A stretch of 64,000 nt of DNA from the NCBI GenBank assembly GCA_016787755.1, contig JAEUUA010000008.1, positions 19,503-83,502 on the forward strand. The letters run 5' to 3'. Numbering within the stretch: position 1 is the first letter of the stretch; each line of letters starts with the position of its first letter. A model generated the notes under the pieces. That model did not search any database and had not been told where the DNA came from. It worked only from the letters and a program-made list of their open reading frames with translations. Made by a program: the position numbers and the translations under genes. The DNA is from Cyclobacteriaceae bacterium (GTDB taxonomy: Bacteria; Bacteroidota; Bacteroidia; Cytophagales; Cyclobacteriaceae). Shown one piece after another: positions 50,295 through 59,175 of the stretch.

Positions 50295-51764
50295 ATGACC
50301 TTATCCGTTGAAAATATTCTATTGCTTGGCTCGGTACTTTTATTTATTAGCATTATTGCAAGTAAAACGTCTTTCAAGCTTGGAGTACCTACCCTAATCC
50401 TATTCTTAGTGGTAGGGATGCTTGCGGGTTCGGATGGACCAGGTGGTATTTATTTTAACGATCCCCGTTTAGCTCAATTTTTAGGAGTGGTTGCACTTAC
50501 CTTCATTTTATTTTCTGGTGGGTTAGACACAAAATGGGAAAGTGTTAGGCCCGTGCTTTGGCAAGGACTCTCACTATCCACAATTGGCGTTCTTATAACT
50601 GCATTACTGGTAGGAATTTTTAGCTCCTATCTGCTTGGCTTTACCATAGCCGAAGGCTTGTTGCTGGGTGCCATCGTTTCTTCCACAGATGCTGCCGCTG
50701 TGTTTTCAATTTTACGAACACGAAGTATTGGGCTTAAAGGCAACTTGCGTCCAACGCTTGAATTTGAAAGTGGAAGCAATGACCCAATGGCCTATTTCCT
50801 TACCATAAGCATGACGTACATTGTATTAAATCCTGATGCCTCGGTACTCGTACTAATTCCTAAATTTCTGAAAGGAATGATTTTGGGAGGCTTATGTGGG
50901 TTTGGCATGGGGAAGGCTATGATCTGGCTTGTTAATAAAATACGCCTCGATGTTGCAGGCCTGTATCCGGTGCTGATCCTTTCCCTTGTCTTCTTTACAT
51001 TTTCGTTCACCGACTTTATTGGAGGTAATGGATTTCTTGCTATCTACATTGCTGGAATAATTTTGGGAAGCAGCAATTTTATTCATAAGAAAAGCTTGAT
51101 GAAATTTTATGATGGGCAAGCTTGGCTTATGCAGATTGTAATGTTTCTCTCTTTAGGGCTGCTTGTTTTTCCAAGTAAGATCGTGCCCATTATCGGACCG
51201 GGAATTTTAATATCGGTTTTCCTGATCTTTGCGGCCCGACCGATTGCCGTGTTTATTTCATTGTCCTTTACAAAGGGTCTAAACTTTCGTAAAAAACTTT
51301 TCATCTCATGGGTAGGCTTACGAGGTGCTGCTCCCATTGTATTTGCAACCTATCCGATGCTGGCTGGCGTATATTATGCCGATACAATTTTTAATCTCGT
51401 ATTTTTTATCTCTGTTTCATCAGTTGTACTACAAGGTTCAACATTACCCATTGTTGCGCGATGGCTTCATGTCAGTGTACCCGGAAGCATTAAACGAAAC
51501 TTTCCTCTTGACATCGAATTAAAAGAAGACATTAAATCTGAACTTGTTGAGCTTGACATACCCATCAACTCACCGGTTGTAGGCAGAGCTGTTGTTCAAA
51601 TCGGAATGCCAAAAGGTTCACTCATTGTATTGATCCATCGCAATGACAAATACATCACGGCCAATGGCGAAACCGTAATTGAAGCCAATGACCACCTATT
51701 GTTATTGGCCGATAGCAAAGCAGTTGTAGAAGAAGTGTATACTAACTTTGGATTAAAAGCTTGA
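50295..51764 (+). CDS. Potassium/proton antiporter (CvrA/NhaP2-type, CPA1)
   Basis: A 489-residue protein with about twelve membrane helices followed by a cytoplasmic RCK-C (TrkA-C) domain. The transport core includes FSGGLDTKWESVRPVLWQG, the helix-break region SSTDAAAVFSIL and ESGSNDPMAYFL, which are typical of K+/H+ antiporters of the cation-proton antiporter-1 family. The C-terminal INSPVVGRAVVQIGMPKGSLIVLI to DHLLLLADSKAV is the RCK-C part, which in relatives senses ligand or redox state. It exports potassium under stress. It ends 4 bases before the convergent transglutaminase-like stop. Confidence 0.9.
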   Translation: MTLSVENILLLGSVLLFISIIASKTSFKLGVPTLILFLVVGMLAGSDGPGGIYFNDPRLAQFLGVVALTFILFSGGLDTKWESVRPVLWQGLSLSTIGVLITALLVGIFSSYLLGFTIAEGLLLGAIVSSTDAAAVFSILRTRSIGLKGNLRPTLEFESGSNDPMAYFLTISMTYIVLNPDASVLVLIPKFLKGMILGGLCGFGMGKAMIWLVNKIRLDVAGLYPVLILSLVFFTFSFTDFIGGNGFLAIYIAGIILGSSNFIHKKSLMKFYDGQAWLMQIVMFLSLGLLVFPSKIVPIIGPGILISVFLIFAARPIAVFISLSFTKGLNFRKKLFISWVGLRGAAPIVFATYPMLAGVYYADTIFNLVFFISVSSVVLQGSTLPIVARWLHVSVPGSIKRNFPLDIELKEDIKSELVELDIPINSPVVGRAVVQIGMPKGSLIVLIHRNDKYITANGETVIEANDHLLLLADSKAVVEEVYTNFGLKA

Positions 51765-51767
51765 TCA

Positions 51768-52733
51768 CTATTGCTGTTGCTGCATCTGCATATATGCCAT
51801 ATAGGAATTGCGGGGTACCCCTTCTGTAACAATTGATCCGCTTACAAATGTAGGCGTTGGATTTTTTGCCAAATGTGCTTCACTAAAAGCATTCGATCCA
51901 AACTCTACGGTAACTTCCAGTTTATGCTCTATGGCACCTTTGTAAGTTCCTTTCACCGGTGTGCAGTCGGTAAAGTTTCTTCCCATTGCTAATCGGATGT
52001 GACGCTCACCCGCCAGGCATTTATTAGTCGGATCGATGCCCACCCAACCCGTATCGGGCAACCAGGCTTCTGCCCAGGCATGCGTGGCACCTTCCCCGCG
52101 CCATTCATCATTGCCCGGACAAATATATCCGCTGATGTAACGCGCTGGCACTCCCAACAAGCGAAGCATGTACAAAAGTAAATGCGCAAAATCCTGACAT
52201 ACACCGGCACGAAGTTTCCAGATTTCTTCTACACTGGTTTCAATACTGGTTACCCCTTTTTTATAGGTAAAATTCTCATAGATGTATTTCGACAAATCCA
52301 TGATGGTATCCAATGGATGTTGTACTTTCTCCAAAATTTCGTGAATCGCTTTTTGCACTTCTTCTTGGCAGGTGGCTTGCTCTGCCTTTAAAAAATCATG
52401 ATAAATTGCCTGACTTTCATCGCTATTCACTTTTTTCCAGACATCCGTGGGTGAATCGCGTTGAGCTAACCCTTTAGGTGCCAGCATTTCTACAGCCATG
52501 ATAGTATCGATAATCAATTCCGAATGCGGAGGTAACAGCGTAAAAAAACCCGTTGTATTTCCAAAATAATCTTTGAATACAGAAATTGATGGACTTCCCG
52601 AAATATGAATGCGATGATCATTTACCCGTTGTATCTCATCGTTTATAGGATATAACTTAATCTGGTTAGCAGAATCAATGATCAACCCTGAATAGATATA
52701 ATGAGTGCGATGACGGATATGAAACAATTGCAT
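51768..52733 (-). CDS. Transglutaminase-family protein (ATP-grasp operon)
   Basis: A 321-residue protein with a bacterial transglutaminase N-terminal domain (FHIRHRTHYIYSGLIIDSANQIKLYP) and a transglutaminase core: EIWKLRAGVCQDFAHLLLYML with the catalytic cysteine, YLPGDEW-like GEGATHAWAEAWLPDTGW with the histidine, and GIDPTNKCLAG with the aspartate. It is the last gene of the three-gene operon with the alpha-E and circularly permuted ATP-grasp genes. In this setting it is predicted to act as a peptidase or transamidase in a peptide-bond pathway. Confidence 0.9.
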   Translation of the reverse strand: MQLFHIRHRTHYIYSGLIIDSANQIKLYPINDEIQRVNDHRIHISGSPSISVFKDYFGNTTGFFTLLPPHSELIIDTIMAVEMLAPKGLAQRDSPTDVWKKVNSDESQAIYHDFLKAEQATCQEEVQKAIHEILEKVQHPLDTIMDLSKYIYENFTYKKGVTSIETSVEEIWKLRAGVCQDFAHLLLYMLRLLGVPARYISGYICPGNDEWRGEGATHAWAEAWLPDTGWVGIDPTNKCLAGERHIRLAMGRNFTDCTPVKGTYKGAIEHKLEVTVEFGSNAFSEAHLAKNPTPTFVSGSIVTEGVPRNSYMAYMQMQQQQ

Positions 52734-52742
52734 GGTGATTCG

Positions 52743-53666
52743 TTAAGAATATCCAAAATATAAATTGGCCAACTTTTGACTCACTCCCTTTACTTCCAAT
52801 CGGGTCTCTACTATCCAGGATTTGACCTCTTCCATACCTGAATTATGCTTTGATGTGTAGCGAAGATTACTGGTGGCCCTTCCCACTAAAAATTCCAATT
52901 CTTTAAAATGTTCGGGCAATGAAATGTCTTCCAGTCGCTTGAAGTAGCGTTCTACCTGCAACAAACTATAAAGCACCGAATGCGGAAATTGAACATCTAA
53001 AAAAATCTGATGGGTAACAGCCTCCAATTGCAAAGCATTCTTATAATTCTTACTGTGAAACTCGTACCCCGAAAGCGCATATAGAAGATATTTCCACTGC
53101 ATAGCTTCATTGCCCCCATTTTCAATTTCACGTATCTTTAATTCCAGAATATCAAGACTCCTCAAAATGCGTTCAATGTATTTTCCAATGCTCAGGAAAA
53201 TATACCCTTCTCCCCGATTCATGGTAATATCTACCGTTCCATGAAATAAAACACTTTCGCGCAGCAGGTTATCGAATGCCGTTACCGGATCATTTTTTAA
53301 TAGCAGGTTTTCAGTTTTAGGATCGCGCACCAAGTGATAGTACTCGTTGATCACTTGCCATACCTCCTTAGTTATATAGTCTTGAACAGAGCGGGCATTT
53401 TCGCGGGCACGCGCGATGTTTGTAAGCACAGAGGTATCATTCTCCCTACTCAAGATCATATGATTGAGTGCTTCCTGATAGTTAGAAACTTTTACATTTG
53501 GATTGCTTGAAAACGCACCTAATCCATCTACCCACAACTGCCAATTGAAATCCTGAATCTCATCCTGCGAAGCAATGTAGCTGGTGCGGAGTACGCGCAA
53601 TACGTTATCGGTGCGCTCCATATAGCGAGCCATCCAAAATACTGCATCGGCTACTCTACTTAACAT
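52743..53666 (-). CDS. Alpha-E domain (DUF403) protein
   Basis: A 307-residue all-alpha protein of the alpha-E family. The N-terminal motif LSRVADAVFWMARYMERTDNVLRVLR is diagnostic, and the remainder is repeating helices. It is always found with the circularly permuted ATP-grasp and transglutaminase genes and is thought to form part of the same complex. The start lies 18 bases beyond the ATP-grasp stop and its own stop is 9 bases before the transglutaminase gene, so this is a tight operon. Confidence 0.92.
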   Translation of the reverse strand: MLSRVADAVFWMARYMERTDNVLRVLRTSYIASQDEIQDFNWQLWVDGLGAFSSNPNVKVSNYQEALNHMILSRENDTSVLTNIARARENARSVQDYITKEVWQVINEYYHLVRDPKTENLLLKNDPVTAFDNLLRESVLFHGTVDITMNRGEGYIFLSIGKYIERILRSLDILELKIREIENGGNEAMQWKYLLYALSGYEFHSKNYKNALQLEAVTHQIFLDVQFPHSVLYSLLQVERYFKRLEDISLPEHFKELEFLVGRATSNLRYTSKHNSGMEEVKSWIVETRLEVKGVSQKLANLYFGYS

Positions 53667-53684
53667 GTGGCTTGACTTTTCATA

Positions 53685-55133
53685 TTACGATCCGAGTACC
53701 CAGGTGTCTTTACTTCCTCCTCCTTGTGATGAGTTTACCACCAGCGATCCTTCGCGCAAAGCCACACGTGTTAACCCACCCGGAACAATTTCAATACCCT
53801 GTGGACCATACAACGCAAAGGGCCGTAGATCAACATGTCGTGGCTGAACTTTACCTTTTAGAAAACATGGCACTGACGACAGACTGATAATGGGTTGAGC
53901 AATAAAATGCCGCGGATTCTTTTCTACCTCCAATTTATAAGCAACCACTTCTTGTTCAGTAGCGGCATGCCCCATTAACATTCCATATCCGCCACTCTCA
54001 TTCGTTTTCTTAATTACCATGCCACTGATCTTCGAAAACACTTCCGAGAAATGCTCTGAGTTATCCATTGAATAGGTAGGTACCGTTTTTAAAATCGGTT
54101 CCTCATTCAAATAATATTTAATCATGTGTGGCACGTACGGATATACCGCTTTATCATCCGCAACTCCATTACCCGGTGCGTTTACAATAGCCACATTCCC
54201 CATTTTATATGCATAGTAAATCCCCGACACACCCAAAATGCTTTCACGATTGAAAATCAAAGGATCTAAAAATTCGTCATCTACCCTCCGGTAAATTACA
54301 TCTACTTGTTTTAGTCCTGCAGTAGTCTTCATATAGACTTTCGCATTATCAACAACAAGGTCTCTACCCTCCACTAAATCCACTCCCATCAGTCGCGCCA
54401 AGGTAGTGTGTTCAAAATAGGCAGAGTTGTAAATGCCCGGAGTTAACATCACAACCGTAGGCTCACTCTTTTGCTGATTGGCCAGCCCAAGAAGATTCTT
54501 TAATAGTAAATCGGGATAATCTTTCACTGAGCGAACATTATTTCGCGGAAGCAAACCCGGAAAAATACGATACGTCATGTTCCGGTTTTCCAGCATGTAT
54601 GAAACTCCCGAAGGGGTTCGCAGATTATCTTCCAATACATAAAATGATCCATCGCCATCACGAATTAAGTCAATGCCCGAGATGTGCGTGTATATATCAA
54701 ACGGTACATCAACCCCTACCATTTCTCGTAAAAAACCCGGGCACGAATGGATCAGCGCTTCCGGAATTATTTTGTCTTTGACGATGAACTGATCGTGATA
54801 AATATCGCGCAAGAAAATATTGAGTGCCCGAATGCGTTGCTTAATTCCACTCTCGATGTGGTCCCATTCTGCAGCCGTGATGATGCGTGGTATAATATCA
54901 AAAGGAAAAATCTTTTCGATCCCCTCGCCATCACTGTACACCGTAAAGGTAATTCCCTGATTCATAAAGAGCTTCTTTGCCAACTCATCCTTAAGCATAA
55001 ACTCATCGGATGTGGACTCACGTAGAGAATCAAAAAAAACCTGGTAGTGATTACGGACATTACCTTTATTGCACATTTCATCCCACACCTTGGGGCGCAC
55101 CAAATAGTCAGATAATAACGTGGTGAAGGACAT
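53685..55133 (-). CDS. Circularly permuted type-2 ATP-grasp protein
   Basis: A 482-residue protein of the permuted ATP-grasp family (DUF404/DUF407). The ATP-site blocks are out of the usual order: DGSFYVLEDNLRTPSGVSYMLEN, then VDVIYRRVDDEFLDPLIFN, NESGGYGMLMGHAAT and FIAQPIISLSSVPCF. Such enzymes are predicted, by comparative genomics, to make a peptide bond together with an alpha-E and a transglutaminase-like partner. It heads the operon. Substrate and product are unknown. Confidence 0.92.
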   Translation of the reverse strand: MSFTTLLSDYLVRPKVWDEMCNKGNVRNHYQVFFDSLRESTSDEFMLKDELAKKLFMNQGITFTVYSDGEGIEKIFPFDIIPRIITAAEWDHIESGIKQRIRALNIFLRDIYHDQFIVKDKIIPEALIHSCPGFLREMVGVDVPFDIYTHISGIDLIRDGDGSFYVLEDNLRTPSGVSYMLENRNMTYRIFPGLLPRNNVRSVKDYPDLLLKNLLGLANQQKSEPTVVMLTPGIYNSAYFEHTTLARLMGVDLVEGRDLVVDNAKVYMKTTAGLKQVDVIYRRVDDEFLDPLIFNRESILGVSGIYYAYKMGNVAIVNAPGNGVADDKAVYPYVPHMIKYYLNEEPILKTVPTYSMDNSEHFSEVFSKISGMVIKKTNESGGYGMLMGHAATEQEVVAYKLEVEKNPRHFIAQPIISLSSVPCFLKGKVQPRHVDLRPFALYGPQGIEIVPGGLTRVALREGSLVVNSSQGGGSKDTWVLGS

Positions 55134-55221
55134 TCCATAAATATACTAAGCCAAAAGCAAGAAGCAAGACCGAAGGAATTATCCACTTGCTGAAATCGAT
55201 TGCGTCCAACAATTAAGTTGA

Positions 55222-55255
55222 AATAAAAAATGTCGGACACCCCTGCCCGACATTT
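55222..55255 (-). terminator. Rho-independent terminator of the haloperoxidase gene
   Basis: On the minus strand, a 9-base stem (AAATGTCGG / CCGACATTT, 10-base loop) is followed by a T-rich run (TTTTTTATTT overall). It sits 36 bases beyond the haloperoxidase stop and 90 bases before the ATP-grasp start, separating the two operons. Confidence 0.8.
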
Positions 55256-55291
55256 ACCTAACAACACCCTAACCAATTAAAACTTGATCGA

Positions 55292-56836
55292 TCAGTTGGC
55301 TCCGTCTTGCTTTGCGCGATCGATCGTGTACTTAGCTACATTCTTTCCTTGAGTAGTTCCTACTTCCGCATCAAATCGCCAGTGGATACCGCCATAAATT
55401 CTTGACTCCGCAGCTTCAACAGCCCACGCCCTTACCTGGCTCGCTTCTGCTGGAAAGATATACGCTAATACTTCAGCTCCTGAAGAAGAAAATACGCTGT
55501 GCCCGGATGTGTAACTTGGAAAATTTGGAGTTCCCGCAATCGTCTTGAACCCGGGTATTTGTTGAATGGGTCGCGGATAATGGTAATAATATTTTGTATC
55601 CCAGCAACTAATGCCGCCATCCATCATGGCCATATTTAAGTAAGCAAATGTGCGCGCGGCTCGAAGCGGGTTCCCTTTGTATTTTAGTAAATAATCCTTC
55701 GCAATTTTATTCCAATGTCCGGGGGGTGTATATGTACTCAATCCATCCTGCCAATAATTGGCTATTCTTCTTTTCTCTTCGGTCATGTGATTTTGAATAT
55801 CCACCAGTTCCTTAAGACTAGCGTTGTATTCAATGGATCCGGGAGCAGGTGGAACCCCTGGTCGCACTTCTTCAACAGTTGGTACATTCCACAGTTTCAC
55901 TTTACCAAATAAAGGCGCTAACCCAACCGGCCGTGTTGGAAGTTCAAGGTTATCCCATTGCCACCCAAACCTGTTGAAGGCGGCTGCTTTAATAGAATCA
56001 GAAACCGATTTGGGGCATTGTGCTTTATTCATTCCATCTTTTGATGCACGATCCAATGCAAGTTTGGCAACTTCAGTCCCAATAAACTCCCCGGCTGCTA
56101 TATCACTCGCTACATTTATACCTGCCCAAATCAAACTTTTCAAATGCTCTTCTGCCTTCCCTTTCAAATATTCCTTTTCTAGTGGAAACATCACTGTTAA
56201 AATATCTCGGGCTGAAGTAGCCAGTACAGCACCATCGGATGGATAAGAAGGAAGATTATTTTGGTTGTAAGCAGAATTAATCGAGTTATCAACTTGATAA
56301 GGGGCTGGTCTGTTAAAAGTATATTTATAATGCCAGGCCGTAATCAATCCGTCAAATTGGGCTACACTTAAATAAGCAAGCGCCCGCACGGCATACGGTG
56401 GGTGAGCAAATGGAAACGCGGGTGGTCCCTCGGGCGCAGCAGCATTGGGCAATGTGTAGGTGCCATCGTCATTGGGTCCGGGGATGAGATTATACTTTGC
56501 TATTAACTCCAAGGTGATTTCATTCCAACGCAGAATTGGATTGTTCGTCCAATATTCAATCGCTCTTCTCTGATCACTCTTCAAGGATGCCATTGTTGAT
56601 TTTAGGGATGCTAACTCAGCCACATATTCACTTGACGTAACAGCAGCAGGAGTAGCAACCGAAATTTGATCTGAATTTGTTAAGAGAATAGGAGTCCAAC
56701 TACCTCCATTCACATCTAACCCTGCAAAGGCATAAGCCGAGTAGTTTGCCATCGTTGGCAATTCATCCTCGCACGAAGTAATAAAAAGCATGCAAATGCA
56801 TACGCAAATACAAGATGCAACACTATTTTTTTTCAT
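55292..56836 (-). CDS. Vanadium-haloperoxidase/PAP2-superfamily lipoprotein with two related halves
   Basis: A 514-residue lipoprotein (lipobox ITSC22). The C-terminal half carries a full haloperoxidase/PAP2 motif set: K415-x6-R422-P423, PSYTSGHS with H446, and SRIYGGIHWRFD with R479, H485 and D489. The N-terminal half repeats the layout, including YKYTFNRP (K171/R176), PSYPSDGA (196-203) and LIWAGINVASDIAAG (235-249), but the SGH histidine and the last His/Arg are lost. RRAIEYW (~91) and RRIANYW (~356) mark the start of the two repeats. Family members bind vanadate and oxidise halides, or hydrolyse phosphate esters. It is probably co-transcribed with the outer-membrane barrel, whose stop is 12 bases upstream. 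Confidence 0.88.
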   Translation of the reverse strand: MKKNSVASCICVCICMLFITSCEDELPTMANYSAYAFAGLDVNGGSWTPILLTNSDQISVATPAAVTSSEYVAELASLKSTMASLKSDQRRAIEYWTNNPILRWNEITLELIAKYNLIPGPNDDGTYTLPNAAAPEGPPAFPFAHPPYAVRALAYLSVAQFDGLITAWHYKYTFNRPAPYQVDNSINSAYNQNNLPSYPSDGAVLATSARDILTVMFPLEKEYLKGKAEEHLKSLIWAGINVASDIAAGEFIGTEVAKLALDRASKDGMNKAQCPKSVSDSIKAAAFNRFGWQWDNLELPTRPVGLAPLFGKVKLWNVPTVEEVRPGVPPAPGSIEYNASLKELVDIQNHMTEEKRRIANYWQDGLSTYTPPGHWNKIAKDYLLKYKGNPLRAARTFAYLNMAMMDGGISCWDTKYYYHYPRPIQQIPGFKTIAGTPNFPSYTSGHSVFSSSGAEVLAYIFPAEASQVRAWAVEAAESRIYGGIHWRFDAEVGTTQGKNVAKYTIDRAKQDGAN

Positions 56837-56848
56837 AACCCTGTTTCT

Positions 56849-57772
56849 TTAAATCTTAAACTGATACGTTCCACCCACTCCAAAACTTGAGAACTTGCCC
56901 CAGTTTCTTCCATTTACCACCTGATTATAATAGGCCAGTACACCAAGGCCTTTAACTTTCTTAACGTAGTATTGACCTAAGAATCCTACCTGATCAAATT
57001 GTACTTTATTGGTGGGCTGAGGAGCATTATAGGGTCGCACGTCATCGCCACTTGTTGACTTCAATCCATAATAATTTACTTCTACCTTCAATGAATTGTC
57101 CAACATCCAAATCCCTGCTACCCCATTAATTTCCCATGCATCGGGTACATCCATCCAGGGCGTATAGTAGCTTCCGTTATTATAATAGTAATCACGTTCT
57201 GCTTTTGTTTGCCCTCTGAATAAGTACGCCACTGCCACCCTTGCATATGGACCTTTATCTAATTTATATTCTGATATTCCTCTTACACTCAATTCATTCG
57301 TGCCATTTCCAATACTATACGGTCTGTAATCAGAAAGGTAATTGGTGATAGGAGTTGCATAACCACCAGTTGCTAGCACAGCAAGCTTTCCTTTTCCTAG
57401 TTGCTTCTTTAGCATTTCATACTTTACCGCGATGTTTAAATCTTGAAATCCTTGAACTCCCTGAAATCTACCTCCATTAGGTTCGCTAGATTCTGTTTTT
57501 ACAAAGGGCATACCCACGAACAAATTCAATTGATCCATTATCCCAATGGCCACCATGGGCATCACCATTTTTCGCGTAAGGGTAGCAACTGTTTGATTGG
57601 AGCGAAGGTAGGTTCCTTCCCAATACTGATTCCATGAACCATGATCATAAATAAGAGCGAAGCATAGTTCTTTTTGCTTCATCATTATCGCATCGGAGGG
57701 TGTTTGTGCAGTAAGCGGTGCAACCGCCCCTAGTGAAAGCAGAGCAATAGCTGATAGTAAATATTTTCTCAT
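56849..57772 (-). CDS. Outer-membrane beta-barrel protein (transporter-like)
   Basis: A 307-residue exported protein with a signal sequence (KYLLSAIALLSLGAVAPLTAQ). The rest consists of amphipathic strands with many glycine/aromatic pairs (FQDLNIAVKYEMLKK, YARVAVAYLFRG, LKVEVNYYGL) and ends with FGVGGTYQFKI, typical of an outer-membrane barrel. The pattern resembles the phenol-degradation meta-pathway transporter-like family, but the substrate is unknown. It sits 12 bases upstream of the haloperoxidase-like gene and may move its substrate. Confidence 0.75.
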   Translation of the reverse strand: MRKYLLSAIALLSLGAVAPLTAQTPSDAIMMKQKELCFALIYDHGSWNQYWEGTYLRSNQTVATLTRKMVMPMVAIGIMDQLNLFVGMPFVKTESSEPNGGRFQGVQGFQDLNIAVKYEMLKKQLGKGKLAVLATGGYATPITNYLSDYRPYSIGNGTNELSVRGISEYKLDKGPYARVAVAYLFRGQTKAERDYYYNNGSYYTPWMDVPDAWEINGVAGIWMLDNSLKVEVNYYGLKSTSGDDVRPYNAPQPTNKVQFDQVGFLGQYYVKKVKGLGVLAYYNQVVNGRNWGKFSSFGVGGTYQFKI

Positions 57773-57934
57773 TCAACAAAATTTTTAAAATATGAATTGG
57801 TTTTTGATCCACCGGTATATCAGCATGAGCACTATATTATGCTTAACGCATTTGATAATCTCAATACGAATAATTGATATAACTGCAATTGATTATGCCA
57901 ATTGCGGTGGTGCCCGAACAGTGCGGGTAATGAA

Positions 57935-58474
57935 CTAACCTTGTGGGGGTGGGCTGATATGCTGAATAGAAAGCGATTGGTAGGAACTTAGCCATCCACT
58001 CGCATGGATTACTTGGAACCAACCATCCTCATGGTTTTGAAGAACAGTGGCTGTTGAAATATAATCTTTAATAAAATTCTGAATCGTTTTGGGATTGCCT
58101 TTTTGATTTACCGGTTTGTCGGTATATGTTTTTACATAATCCCTTAACGCCTGTTTAATTTTCTTCGAGGTGTTATCCTTTACACACACAATATAAAGCG
58201 TATCACGCTGAAGACGTTGCTTCACCATTTTATAAACATCCCCTTCATGTTCAAATTCTCCATTTACCCGAACATACTCACGGGTATCACTTTGATAAGG
58301 AACAGTAAGCGGAACTTTTACAGTAACTTCTTTTAAGTGTGCATAGTCATCATTATCGAATTGTTCTTGCAAAGTCAGGGTGTTATTAACCTGAAGGCCC
58401 AGAAAAATACCATAGTAGCCCAACACATTGAGCAGGAACAATCCCAGCAGAAATAGGGTAAATCCTCTTTTCAC
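57935..58474 (-). CDS. Membrane-anchored protein of unknown function
   Basis: A 179-residue protein with an N-terminal signal-anchor (FTLFLLGLFLLNVLGYYGIFLGL) followed by a soluble, charged part containing LKEVTVKVPLTVPY and GWFQVIHASGWLSS. No family is recognised. It lies 86 bases downstream of the sigma factor on the same strand; it does not look like a classical anti-sigma factor. A weak TTTC-N19-TACATTTA match lies immediately before the ATG. Confidence 0.55.
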   Translation of the reverse strand: MKRGFTLFLLGLFLLNVLGYYGIFLGLQVNNTLTLQEQFDNDDYAHLKEVTVKVPLTVPYQSDTREYVRVNGEFEHEGDVYKMVKQRLQRDTLYIVCVKDNTSKKIKQALRDYVKTYTDKPVNQKGNPKTIQNFIKDYISTATVLQNHEDGWFQVIHASGWLSSYQSLSIQHISPPPQG

Positions 58475-58560
58475 AACCTTAAATGTAGAGAAAGGTTTTA
58501 ATTTCCGAAACGAAGCATGAAAAATTTAACTAACTGGCTGAATTTGGTCGAAAAAAATAA

Positions 58561-59175
58561 TCAGATGTGCTCTTTTTTATTCTTTACAAGATCATAGAGC
58601 AACTCGCGGGCACGGTGCAACTGGGCTTTTACCGTTCCCAACGGAGCCTCTAATTCTACGGCAATTTCTTCATAGCTAAGTTCCTGAAAGTACCGGAGCC
58701 GAACTAACTTTTGGTATTTAGAAGGAAGCATGTTCACAAACACCTGCACCAGCTCTTCTTTCTGAGCTTTGATGGCTTCATCCTGTGGATTCAGAATTCC
58801 ATCATCTTGCACATCAATGCTAACCGATTGGCCATCATCATCTGTAAACGTGTTTTGAATACTAAGCGTGTTTATTTTTTTCTTGCGGATGAAGTCGATT
58901 GTATTATTAGTGGCAATTCGAAACAACCAGGTACTGAAGGTGAAGTCTTTCTTGAATTTATGAAGACTTCGAAACGCTTTTGAAAAAGATTCCATGGTAA
59001 GATCTTCAGCATCATCAATGTTGCGCACCATCTTCAAAATCATGTGATAAACAGGCCGCTTATAGCGTTGCAGTAATTTGGCGTACGACTTCTGGTCGCC
59101 ACCGACAGCCCTGTCAATCAACTTGAAATCTTCGAGCGCTTTGGATGAAAATCTGCCTTCTTCTAGTTCTTCCAT
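58561..59175 (-). CDS. ECF-type RNA polymerase sigma factor
   Basis: A 204-residue sigma-70 family factor with both core regions: sigma2 (RPVYHMILKMVRNIDDAEDLTMESFSKAFRSLHKFKK and STWLFRIATNNTIDFIRKKK) and sigma4 (VRLRYFQELSYEEIAVELEAPLGTVKAQLHRARELL). It belongs to the extracytoplasmic-function group, which directs RNA polymerase to stress or envelope regulons. The N-terminus overlaps the glycosyltransferase stop by 13 bases, so both are read from one promoter at 60.3 kb. No obvious anti-sigma gene is next to it. Confidence 0.93.
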   Translation of the reverse strand: MEELEEGRFSSKALEDFKLIDRAVGGDQKSYAKLLQRYKRPVYHMILKMVRNIDDAEDLTMESFSKAFRSLHKFKKDFTFSTWLFRIATNNTIDFIRKKKINTLSIQNTFTDDDGQSVSIDVQDDGILNPQDEAIKAQKEELVQVFVNMLPSKYQKLVRLRYFQELSYEEIAVELEAPLGTVKAQLHRARELLYDLVKNKKEHI

